A stretch of 11,874 nt of DNA from assembly GCA_023230755.1 (NCBI GenBank), contig JALNWS010000137.1, positions 1-11,874 on the forward strand, in the 5' to 3' direction. Of the stretch, positions 6,223 through 11,874 are shown piece by piece. Below the pieces are notes generated by a model that made no database searches, was not told where the DNA came from, and saw nothing but the letters and a program-made list of their open reading frames with translations. The translations under genes and the position numbers were made by a program. The stretch's first letter is position 1; each line of letters begins with the position of its first letter. The DNA is from Azoarcus sp. GTDB taxonomy: Bacteria; Pseudomonadota; Gammaproteobacteria; Burkholderiales; Rhodocyclaceae.

Positions 6223-9200
6223 TCAGGCCACCAGCGAATTCGCCGTTACGCTGCGCCAGCGCGTCAGCAATTGCTCGCGTTTGTGCGCCGCTGCCTCCAT
6301 GTTGCGCATTTTCACGTGGCCGAAGCCCCGAATGCCTTGCGGCAAGGCTGCGATCTCCTGCGCCAGCGCCAGCCGGCTGTAGCTCAGGGTGTCGAGCAGT
6401 TCGCCGATGTCCTGCTCGTACTGAGTGATGAGCGCGCGCTCGGCACGACGTTCGGCGGTGTAGCCGAATACGTCCCAGCGCGTGCCGCGCAGGCCCTTGA
6501 GCTTTTTCAGCATGCCGAAGACGCGCATCATGCCCGCACCGAAAGCCTTCTTCGGGATGCGTCCGGTGAGCGGGTCGAGGCGGGATACCAGCGGCGGGGC
6601 GAGGTGGAAGCGGACGTCGAAGTCGCCTTCGAAGCTGGCATTGACCTTGTCCCAGAACGCAGGATCGGTGAACAGGCGGGCAACCTCGTATTCATCCTTG
6701 TAGGCCAGCAGCTTGAAGTAATTGTGGGCGACGGTTTCGGCCAGGCGGGTGCTGCCACGGCCTGCGCGTCGCTCCTCGGTTTCGCGCACGCGGTCGACCA
6801 GCAGGCGATAGCGCTCCGCATAGGCTGCGTTCTGATACGCCGTGAGGAACTCGACCCGGCGTTCGACCAGTGCATCCAGGCCGGGCGGACGGATCGGCGT
6901 CGCGGGGTCGGGGTGGATAAAGCGCTTGACTGCGGCGAGGTCGTGGGCGGCCCGTCTGCCCCACAGGAAGGCCTTGCGGTTCATGTCGAGCGCGACACCG
7001 TTGAGCTCGATCGCGCTCATCAGCGCGGCACGCGAAACCGGCACCATCCCTTTTTGCCAGGCGAATCCGAGCAGGAACAGGTTGGTGGCGATGGCATCGC
7101 CCATCAGGGCGGTGGCAATGCCTTGTGCGTCAAGAAAGTCGACGTTTTCGTCACCGATGGCTTCACATATCGCAGCCTGCATCTTCTCCAGCGGGAACTG
7201 CCAGTCCGGGTTGTGAGTGAAGTCGGACGTCGGCGTTTCCGACACGTTGATGACGGCGCGGGTGCGCAGCGTCGACATCTTTCCCAGCGCTTCGACACTG
7301 GCGCTGACGACCATGTCGCCACCGATCACGGCGTTGGCCTCTCCGGCGGCAATCCGCACCGCATGGAGCTGCTCCGGGTGGTCGGCAAGGCGGATGTGAC
7401 TGAAGACCGAGCCGCCTTTCTGCGCCAGCCCGGTCATGTCGAGCACGGTCACGCCCTTGCCGTCGAGATGGGCGGCCATGCCGATCAGGGCGCCAATGGT
7501 GACCACGCCGGTGCCGCCCACGCCGGTCACCATGATGCCGAAGGGGCGGGCCGTGTCGGGCAGAACCGGCTCGGGCAGCGCGGCGAAGTGCGATTCATCG
7601 GCCTGCAGGGCGCTACCCTTGCGCACCTTGCCACCTTCGATGGTGATGAAGCTCGGGCAGAAGCCGTTGAGGCAGGAATAGTCCTTGTTGCACGAGGACT
7701 GGTCGATTGCGCGCTTGCGGCCGAACTCGGTCTCCACCGGGACGATGGACATGCAGTTCGATTGCTCGCCGCAGTCACCGCAGCCCTCGCACACGGCCTC
7801 GTTGATGAACACCCGGCGCGCGGGGTCGGGGAAGGTGCCGCGCTTCCTGCGCCGACGCTTCTCGGCGGCGCAGGTCTGGTCGTAGATCAGGGCCGTGACC
7901 CCGCCCGAGACGCGCAGCTCGCGCTGAATGGCGTCGAGTTCGTCGCGGTGGCGGATCGGCACATGCGGAATGTCTGACGGGCCGTATGCACGTGCCGTGC
8001 CGTCGGTGACCACGACAATGTTGTGCACGCCTTCGGCCTGCAGCTGGGCGACGATCCTCGGCACCGACAGATCGCCGTCGTGCGGCTGGCCACCGGTCAT
8101 GGCCACCGCATCGTTGTAGAGGATCTTGTAGGTGATGTTCACCTTGGCCGCGACCGCCTGACGGATCGCGAGCAGGCCAGAGTGGAAATAGGTGCCGTCG
8201 CCGAGGTTGGCAAAGATGTGCTTCTCGCTGGTGAAGGGCGCCTGGCCAACCCAGGGCACACCCTCGCCCCCCATCTGGGTGAAGGTGCCGGTGCGGCGCT
8301 CGGGCATCCACGTCACCATGTAGTGACAGCCGATGCCGGCCAGCGCGCGGCTGCCTTCCGGCACGTGGGTCGAGGTATTGTGCGGGCAGCCGGAGCAGAA
8401 GGTCGGCACGCGGTCGATCGCGAACAGGCGCCCGGACAGGGACTTTTCCTTGGCCTGAAGAAAGGCGAGGCGGGCCTGAATCCGGTCCGAGGTGAAAAAG
8501 CGTTCGATGCGGGCCGCGATGACGCATGCGATCATCGCCGGTGTCAGCTCGCCTGCCGCGGGCAGCAGCCAGTCGCCGTGATCGACGGTGCCGTCGCTGT
8601 GGCCGATGTGCGCCCATTCGCCCTTTTCGTCGAACTTGCCGATCACGCGCGGGCGCACGTCTTCGCGCCAGTTGTAGAGCTCTTCCTTGAGCTGGTACTC
8701 GAGCAGCTGGCGCTTTTCCTCGATCACCAGTATTTCTTCCAGGCCGGCCGCGAACTTGCGCACGCCGTCGGCTTCGAGCGGCCACACCATGCCGATCTTG
8801 TACAGACGGATGCCGATTTCGGCTGCGAGCGCCTCGTCGATGCCGAGGTCGTCGAAGGCCTGGCGCACGTCGAGATAGCTCTTGCCACTGGTGATGATGC
8901 CGAGTCGAGCGTCGGGGGTGTCGATGATGACCCGGTTCAGCCGGTTGGCTCTGGCGTAGGCAAGTGCGGCGTAGAGCTTTTGATTGAGCAGGCGTTTTTC
9001 CTGCACCAGCGGCGGATCGGGCCAGCGGATGTTGAGGCCGTCGGCGGGGATCGCGAAATCTTCCGGGATCACCACCTGCACCCGCCCCGGATCGACATCG
9101 ACCGAGGCCGAGGTTTCAACCGTGTCGGCCAGGGCCTTGAACGCCACCCAGCAGCCCGAGTAGCGCGACAGCGCATAGCCATGCACGCCGAAGTCGATGT

Positions 9201-9756
9201 ATTCCTGCACGCCGGCCGGGGCCAGCACCGGCATCATCATCGACTTGAAGAAGTGGTCGGTCTGGTGCGGCAGGGTGGAGGACTTGGCCGCATGATCGTC
9301 GCCGGCAATGGCCAGCACGCCACCATGCTTCGACGATCCCGCCGCATTGCCGTGGCGGAACACGTCGCCGCTGCGGTCCACACCCGGCCCCTTGCCGTAC
9401 CACATGGCGAAAACGCCTTCGTACTTCGCCTGCGGCGACAGGTTAACCTGTTGCGAGCCCCATACCGCGGTGGCCGCCAGGTCTTCATTGATGCCGGGCT
9501 GGAACACGATGTCGTGGCTGGCGAGGTGTTTCTTCGCTTTCCACAGGGTCTGATCAAGGCCGCCCAGCGGCGAGCCACGGTAGCCGGACACGAAGCCGGC
9601 GGTGTTGAGTCCGGCGGCGCGGTCGCGCTCTTTCTGGATCATCAGCAGGCGCACCAGCGCCTGATAGCCGGTCAGATAGACGCGACCGGAAACGAGGGTG
9701 TATTTGTCTTCCAGGCTGGGTTTGTGCGTGCTGCCCAGCGGATCTGATTCGGCCAT
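6223..9756 (-). CDS. Indolepyruvate:ferredoxin oxidoreductase, fused alpha/beta (IorA/IorB) form
   Basis: The product has 1177 residues. The enzyme family oxidatively decarboxylates aryl-2-oxoacids (indolepyruvate, phenylpyruvate) with CoA to aryl-acetyl-CoA, using TPP and iron-sulfur clusters and reducing ferredoxin. The order is as follows. The N-terminal 2-oxoacid oxidoreductase region is at about 20-430 (FVSGYRGSPLGGLD at 55-68). CSGCPHN is at 454-460. The TPP-binding domain has GDG at 519-521 and NDAVAMTGGQ at 548-557. A cysteine cluster follows (C656, C659, C662, C668, then C689, C695, C700). The gamma-type domain starts at about 738 with VTGVGGTGVVTIG and includes MTGLAQKGGSV. The C-terminal extension, about 920-1177, resembles DUF6537. 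This matches the single-chain proteobacterial form rather than the two-subunit archaeal enzyme. The ATG at 9756 is chosen for its AGGAG seven bases upstream; the frame is open to 9798. It lies 174 bases downstream of a flavoprotein 2-hydroxyacid dehydrogenase gene, which could supply the oxoacid. Confidence 0.95.
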   Translation of the reverse strand: MAESDPLGSTHKPSLEDKYTLVSGRVYLTGYQALVRLLMIQKERDRAAGLNTAGFVSGYRGSPLGGLDQTLWKAKKHLASHDIVFQPGINEDLAATAVWGSQQVNLSPQAKYEGVFAMWYGKGPGVDRSGDVFRHGNAAGSSKHGGVLAIAGDDHAAKSSTLPHQTDHFFKSMMMPVLAPAGVQEYIDFGVHGYALSRYSGCWVAFKALADTVETSASVDVDPGRVQVVIPEDFAIPADGLNIRWPDPPLVQEKRLLNQKLYAALAYARANRLNRVIIDTPDARLGIITSGKSYLDVRQAFDDLGIDEALAAEIGIRLYKIGMVWPLEADGVRKFAAGLEEILVIEEKRQLLEYQLKEELYNWREDVRPRVIGKFDEKGEWAHIGHSDGTVDHGDWLLPAAGELTPAMIACVIAARIERFFTSDRIQARLAFLQAKEKSLSGRLFAIDRVPTFCSGCPHNTSTHVPEGSRALAGIGCHYMVTWMPERRTGTFTQMGGEGVPWVGQAPFTSEKHIFANLGDGTYFHSGLLAIRQAVAAKVNITYKILYNDAVAMTGGQPHDGDLSVPRIVAQLQAEGVHNIVVVTDGTARAYGPSDIPHVPIRHRDELDAIQRELRVSGGVTALIYDQTCAAEKRRRRKRGTFPDPARRVFINEAVCEGCGDCGEQSNCMSIVPVETEFGRKRAIDQSSCNKDYSCLNGFCPSFITIEGGKVRKGSALQADESHFAALPEPVLPDTARPFGIMVTGVGGTGVVTIGALIGMAAHLDGKGVTVLDMTGLAQKGGSVFSHIRLADHPEQLHAVRIAAGEANAVIGGDMVVSASVEALGKMSTLRTRAVINVSETPTSDFTHNPDWQFPLEKMQAAICEAIGDENVDFLDAQGIATALMGDAIATNLFLLGFAWQKGMVPVSRAALMSAIELNGVALDMNRKAFLWGRRAAHDLAAVKRFIHPDPATPIRPPGLDALVERRVEFLTAYQNAAYAERYRLLVDRVRETEERRAGRGSTRLAETVAHNYFKLLAYKDEYEVARLFTDPAFWDKVNASFEGDFDVRFHLAPPLVSRLDPLTGRIPKKAFGAGMMRVFGMLKKLKGLRGTRWDVFGYTAERRAERALITQYEQDIGELLDTLSYSRLALAQEIAALPQGIRGFGHVKMRNMEAAAHKREQLLTRWRSVTANSLVA

Positions 9757-9763
9757 GAGAGGA

Positions 9764-9768
9764 CTCCT
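9764..9768 (-). promoter_or_regulatory. Shine-Dalgarno sequence fixing the oxidoreductase start
   Basis: AGGAG on the minus strand is followed by a 7-base spacer and the ATG at 9756. It rules in favour of this start over an in-frame upstream start at 9798, which would add 14 residues not typical of the family. Confidence 0.65.
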
Positions 9769-9811
9769 GCCAAGAATCGTAATTCTGGAGTGCTGCACAT
9801 CACAGCGCCCG

Positions 9812-9828
9812 TCCGCCTTGTGAGCGGA
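9812..9828 (-). other. Short inverted repeat in the oxidoreductase leader
   Basis: TCCGC and GCGGA are separated by seven bases, between the possible promoter and the start of the oxidoreductase gene. It could be a leader hairpin or a weak operator. The arms are short, and chance occurrence in GC-rich DNA is quite possible. Confidence 0.2.
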
Positions 9829-9846
9829 TGGCGTGTGAATACAGGC

Positions 9847-9875
9847 AGGTTAGTCGCGCACAAGGCGTGACTCAA
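9847..9875 (-). promoter_or_regulatory. Possible sigma-70 promoter of the oxidoreductase gene
   Basis: On the minus strand TTGAGT (9875-9870) and TAACCT (9852-9847) are 17 bases apart. The -35 matches 4/6 and the -10 only 3/6 positions. Transcription would start near 9840, leaving a leader of about 85 bases. The gene may instead depend on read-through from the flavoprotein gene or on an activator. Confidence 0.25.
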
Positions 9876-9905
9876 TCCTTGGATACCCTAACCGAAGCAA
9901 AGGTT

Positions 9906-9918
9906 GCGGCCAGGCCGC
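9906..9918 (-). terminator. Compact palindrome just after the flavoprotein stop, possible weak terminator
   Basis: GCGGCC and GGCCGC flank a single base, 12 bases beyond the flavoprotein stop codon on the minus strand. As RNA it could form a stem of 4-5 pairs with a tight loop. The tail (AACCTTTGC) is not a clear T-run, so termination here would be weak at best. Confidence 0.25.
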
Positions 9919-9930
9919 ATCCGGGGGCCG

Positions 9931-11334
9931 TCAGGCCGGCGGCAGAATCTTGCCCGGGTTGAGCAGGTTGTCGGGGTCGAGCGCCTGCTTGACCAGGCGC
10001 ATGGCGTCGATCGCGGGGCTGCCGTGCTCTTCGAGCAGGAAGGCCTGCTTGCCGATGCCGATGCCGTGCTCGCCGGTGCAGGTGCCGCCGAGCGCGAGCG
10101 CGCGCTGCACGATGCGGTTGTTGAGCGCTTCGGCGCGGGCGATCTCGACCTCGTCTGCGGGGTCGACAAGGATGATGGTGTGGAAATTGCCATCGCCGAC
10201 GTGGCCGACGATGGGGGCGATGAAGCCCGAGGCTTCGATGTCGTCGCGGGTGCCGGCGATGCATTCGGCCAGCTTCGAGATCGGCACGCACACATCGGTG
10301 GTTACGCCGCGGCTGCCGGGGCGCAGATTGAGACTGGCGAAGTATACGTCGTGACGGGCGGCCCACAGGCGGCTGCGGTCTTCCGGGCGGCTGGCCCAGT
10401 CGAAGGCGAGGCCGCCATTTTCGGAGGCGATTTCCTGTACTGTCTGCGCCTGCTCTTCCACGCTCGCTGGCGAGCCGTGGAATTCGAAGAACAGCATTGG
10501 CGATTCGTGCAGCGTGGTCTTGCTGTAGCGGTTGATCGCCTGCACGGTGAGCGCATCCACCAGCTCGATACGCGCCACCGGCACGCCCAGTTGAATGGTC
10601 TGGATCACGGTATTGACCGCGCTGACGATGTCGGGGAAGGCACAGGTGGCGGCCGAGATCGCCTCCGGCAGCGGGTGCAGGCGCACGGTGAGCTCGGTGG
10701 TGATCGCCAGCGTGCCCTCGGAGCCAACCAGCAGGTGCGTAAGGTCGTAGCCGGCAGATGACTTGCGCGCCCGGCTACCGGTGCGAATCACGCGGCCGTC
10801 GGCCATGACTGCGGTCATGCCGAGCACGTTCTCGCGCATGGTGCCGTAGCGCACGGCATTGGTGCCCGAGGCACGGGTGGCGGCCATGCCGCCGATGCTG
10901 GCGTCGGCACCCGGATCGATGGGGAAGAACAGGCCGGTGCCATGAAGCTCGGCGTTGAGCTGCTTGCGGGTGACGCCGGGCTGGACGACGACATCCATGT
11001 CTTCGGTGTTGATGGCGAGGACCCGGTTCATTTCCGAGAAGTCGATGCAGATGCCGCCGTGGATGGCGAGGATGTGGCCTTCGAGCGAGCTGCCGACGCC
11101 ATAGGGGATGATCGGCACGTCGTGCTCGCGGCAGGCCTCAACGATGGCGACAACGTCTTCGGTGCTGTGCGCAAACACCACAGCATCGGGCAGGGCGTCG
11201 GGGAAATGGGATTCGTCGTGGCCGTGATGGGCACGCACGCCTTCGGAGGTGCTGAAGCGGGTGCCGAAGCGCTCGCCCAGCGTGTCGATGAAGGCTTGCG
11301 GAAGCGGCTTGCGGAAGGTGTGGGGCGCGTTCAT
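9931..11334 (-). CDS. FAD-binding 2-hydroxyacid oxidoreductase, D-lactate dehydrogenase / GlcD type
   Basis: The product has 467 residues, normal for the family. The FAD_binding_4 (PCMH/VAO-type) domain covers about 45-220. It has IPYGVGSSLEGH (76-87), DVVVQPGVT (114-122), PGADASIGGMAATRASGTNA (141-160), VRYGTMRENV (161-170) and LLVGSEGTLAI (201-211). The C-terminal FAD-oxidase domain (about 222-463) has GHVGDGNFH (377-385) with the metal/substrate-binding histidines, GEHGIGIGKQ (421-430) and the closing LDPDNLLNPGKI (452-463). The family oxidises D-2-hydroxyacids such as D-lactate, glycolate or 2-hydroxyglutarate to 2-oxoacids. Electrons go to a cytochrome, quinone or electron-transfer flavoprotein. 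The substrate is not decided by these motifs. There is no iron-sulfur (CCG) extension. The downstream neighbour is the arylpyruvate oxidoreductase, so an aryl-lactate is a reasonable guess. The ATG at 11334 is chosen; its ribosome site is weak. A TTG at 11385 would add 17 residues, but it overlaps the predicted promoter. Confidence 0.93.
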   Translation of the reverse strand: MNAPHTFRKPLPQAFIDTLGERFGTRFSTSEGVRAHHGHDESHFPDALPDAVVFAHSTEDVVAIVEACREHDVPIIPYGVGSSLEGHILAIHGGICIDFSEMNRVLAINTEDMDVVVQPGVTRKQLNAELHGTGLFFPIDPGADASIGGMAATRASGTNAVRYGTMRENVLGMTAVMADGRVIRTGSRARKSSAGYDLTHLLVGSEGTLAITTELTVRLHPLPEAISAATCAFPDIVSAVNTVIQTIQLGVPVARIELVDALTVQAINRYSKTTLHESPMLFFEFHGSPASVEEQAQTVQEIASENGGLAFDWASRPEDRSRLWAARHDVYFASLNLRPGSRGVTTDVCVPISKLAECIAGTRDDIEASGFIAPIVGHVGDGNFHTIILVDPADEVEIARAEALNNRIVQRALALGGTCTGEHGIGIGKQAFLLEEHGSPAIDAMRLVKQALDPDNLLNPGKILPPA

Positions 11335-11343
11335 GTTCGTCTC

Positions 11344-11356
11344 GCTGACAGTCAGC
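11344..11356. promoter_or_regulatory. 13-base palindrome at the predicted transcription start of the flavoprotein gene
   Basis: GCTGAC and GTCAGC flank one central base. The element lies about 10 bases before the flavoprotein ATG and overlaps the start site predicted from the promoter at 11362-11389. That is a classic position for a repressor operator. No regulator gene is adjacent in the window, so the binding protein is unknown. Confidence 0.4.
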
Positions 11357-11361
11357 CCTTG

Positions 11362-11389
11362 ATTATCGGCTTTTGCGCGCCCCAATCAA
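11362..11389 (-). promoter_or_regulatory. Predicted sigma-70 promoter of the flavoprotein gene
   Basis: On the minus strand TTGATT (11389-11384, 4/6 match to TTGACA) and GATAAT (11367-11362, 5/6 match to TATAAT) are separated by 16 bases. Transcription would start near 11355, giving a leader of about 20 bases. This is the best promoter-like pair seen in the window. It lies in the 154-base divergent gap shared with the CobW-type gene. For that gene I saw no clear promoter and no obvious Zur-type box. Confidence 0.45.
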
Positions 11390-11488
11390 ATCCCCAGCGC
11401 AGGCGCTCACCGACCGGATTTGCGCGTGAATGCTGCGGCGTGATGGAAACGATGCTTAAATGTCCGCCCCGTTCAAGCGATCCTGACC

Positions 11489-11874
11489 ATGAACTCACAA
11501 CGTGAGAGCGTGCCTGCCCCGACTGATACTGGCGACCGCCGGATACCGGTGACCGTCCTGACCGGTTTTCTGGGGGCGGGCAAGACCACCTTGCTCAACC
11601 ATCTGCTGCGCCAGCCCGAAATGGATGGCGCTGCTGTGCTGATCAACGAGTTTGGCGAAATCGGCGTCGATCATCACCTGGTGGAAAAGGTCGACGAGTC
11701 CATCGTGTTGCTCGACTCTGGCTGTATCTGCTGCAGCGTACAGGGAGACCTGGTAAAAGCGCTCAAGGCCATCTTCATGCGCGCCCTGCGCAAGGAGATC
11801 CCGCCAGTGCAGCGGGTGCTGATCGAGACCACCGGCCTGGCCGATCCGGTACCGGTCGTGCACACCATCATGGA
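11489..11874 (+). CDS. COG0523/CobW-type metallochaperone GTPase, N-terminal part (runs off the right edge)
   Basis: The first 128 residues are present and the frame is open at the edge. After a poorly conserved 19-residue leader the G3E GTPase domain begins with VTVLTGFLGAGKTTLLNHLL (21-40), which includes the Walker A P-loop with K32. INEFGEIGVDHHLV (52-65) and the metal-binding CxCC motif (C79, C81, C82 in SGCICCSV) follow, then IETTGLADP (112-120), the family's conserved Walker B-region segment. These proteins use GTP hydrolysis to deliver zinc, cobalt or another metal to target proteins or cofactors. Which metal cannot be told, since the CobW_C domain and the downstream genes lie outside the window. 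The gene is divergent from the flavoprotein gene across a 154-base gap. No strong ribosome site precedes the ATG at 11489. An in-frame GTG seven codons later is an alternative start. Confidence 0.93.
   Translation, partial: MNSQRESVPAPTDTGDRRIPVTVLTGFLGAGKTTLLNHLLRQPEMDGAAVLINEFGEIGVDHHLVEKVDESIVLLDSGCICCSVQGDLVKALKAIFMRALRKEIPPVQRVLIETTGLADPVPVVHTIM

Noticed and set aside
6163..7977. 604-residue plus-strand open frame
   Set aside because: It lies opposite the C-terminal half of the indolepyruvate oxidoreductase. Its composition (Gly, Ala, Val, Asp, His rich) is typical of an antisense shadow, and no motif is visible.
8023..9747. 574-residue plus-strand open frame
   Set aside because: It is antisense to the N-terminal half of the oxidoreductase. 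Two such long frames on the complementary strand of one gene reflect codon bias, not a hidden gene pair.
9757..9798. Upstream start for the oxidoreductase, adding 14 residues
   Set aside because: The AGGAG ribosome site seven bases before 9756 fits the internal ATG, and no comparable site precedes the upstream start.
11335..11385. TTG start adding 17 residues to the flavoprotein
   Set aside because: TTG is a rare start, and the added stretch coincides with the predicted promoter and palindrome.
11495..11863. Minus-strand open frame opposite the CobW-type gene
   Set aside because: The plus-strand frame has a P-loop and the CxCC motif, while the antisense frame has no family features.
1..11874. 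Mobile elements, CRISPR arrays, tRNA or rRNA genes, phage defence cassettes
   Set aside because: No transposase, integrase, regular repeat array, tRNA-like or rRNA-like stretch was seen. The ParA-like protein alone is not evidence for a plasmid or island.

Overview
The window is GC-rich, densely packed bacterial DNA with nine protein genes. Two are cut by the window edges. There are no RNA genes, insertion sequences, CRISPR arrays or phage genes that I can see. The gene families fit a betaproteobacterium, most likely of the Rhodocyclales (Azoarcus/Aromatoleum/Thauera type). They include a BarA-type sensor kinase, an orphan periplasmic binding protein, a fused indolepyruvate oxidoreductase and a GlcD-type flavoprotein. 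The organism assignment is inference from gene content, not from a marker gene.

Layout, left to right. (a) Positions 1-3610, minus strand: a compact three-gene operon, read from right to left. It encodes a TonB-dependent outer-membrane receptor, a periplasmic substrate-binding (lipo)protein of the ABC_sub_bind family, and the N-terminal part of a BarA-like membrane sensor kinase that runs off the left edge. The receptor and binding-protein genes are 6 bases apart. The binding-protein and kinase genes share an ATGA overlap. (b) Positions 3779-4408, plus strand: a divergent NarL/LuxR-type response regulator. The 168-base divergent spacer holds two perfect inverted repeats that could be operators. 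Together (a) and (b) look like a complete signalling chain: outer-membrane uptake or sensing, periplasmic capture, inner-membrane kinase, DNA-binding regulator. No ABC permease or ATPase is present. (c) Positions 4522-6083, minus strand: an orphan ParA/MinD-like ATPase without a ParB partner, preceded by a membrane-anchored methyltransferase whose catalytic half resembles the FAM173/ATPSCKMT lysine methyltransferases. (d) Positions 6223-11334, minus strand: a flavoprotein 2-hydroxyacid (D-lactate type) dehydrogenase, followed downstream by a large fused indolepyruvate:ferredoxin oxidoreductase. Chemically these could work in series, 2-hydroxyacid to 2-oxoacid to acyl-CoA. (e) Position 11489 to the right edge, plus strand: the start of a COG0523/CobW-type metallochaperone GTPase, divergent from the flavoprotein gene.

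The most interesting item is the receptor / orphan binding protein / BarA-like kinase / LuxR-type regulator module, because its parts suggest a ligand-sensing pathway spanning both membranes. Next are the FAM173-like membrane methyltransferase, the divergent ParA, and a palindrome at the predicted transcription start of the flavoprotein gene. All intergenic stretches are shorter than 300 bases. Their visible contents are listed as individual features.
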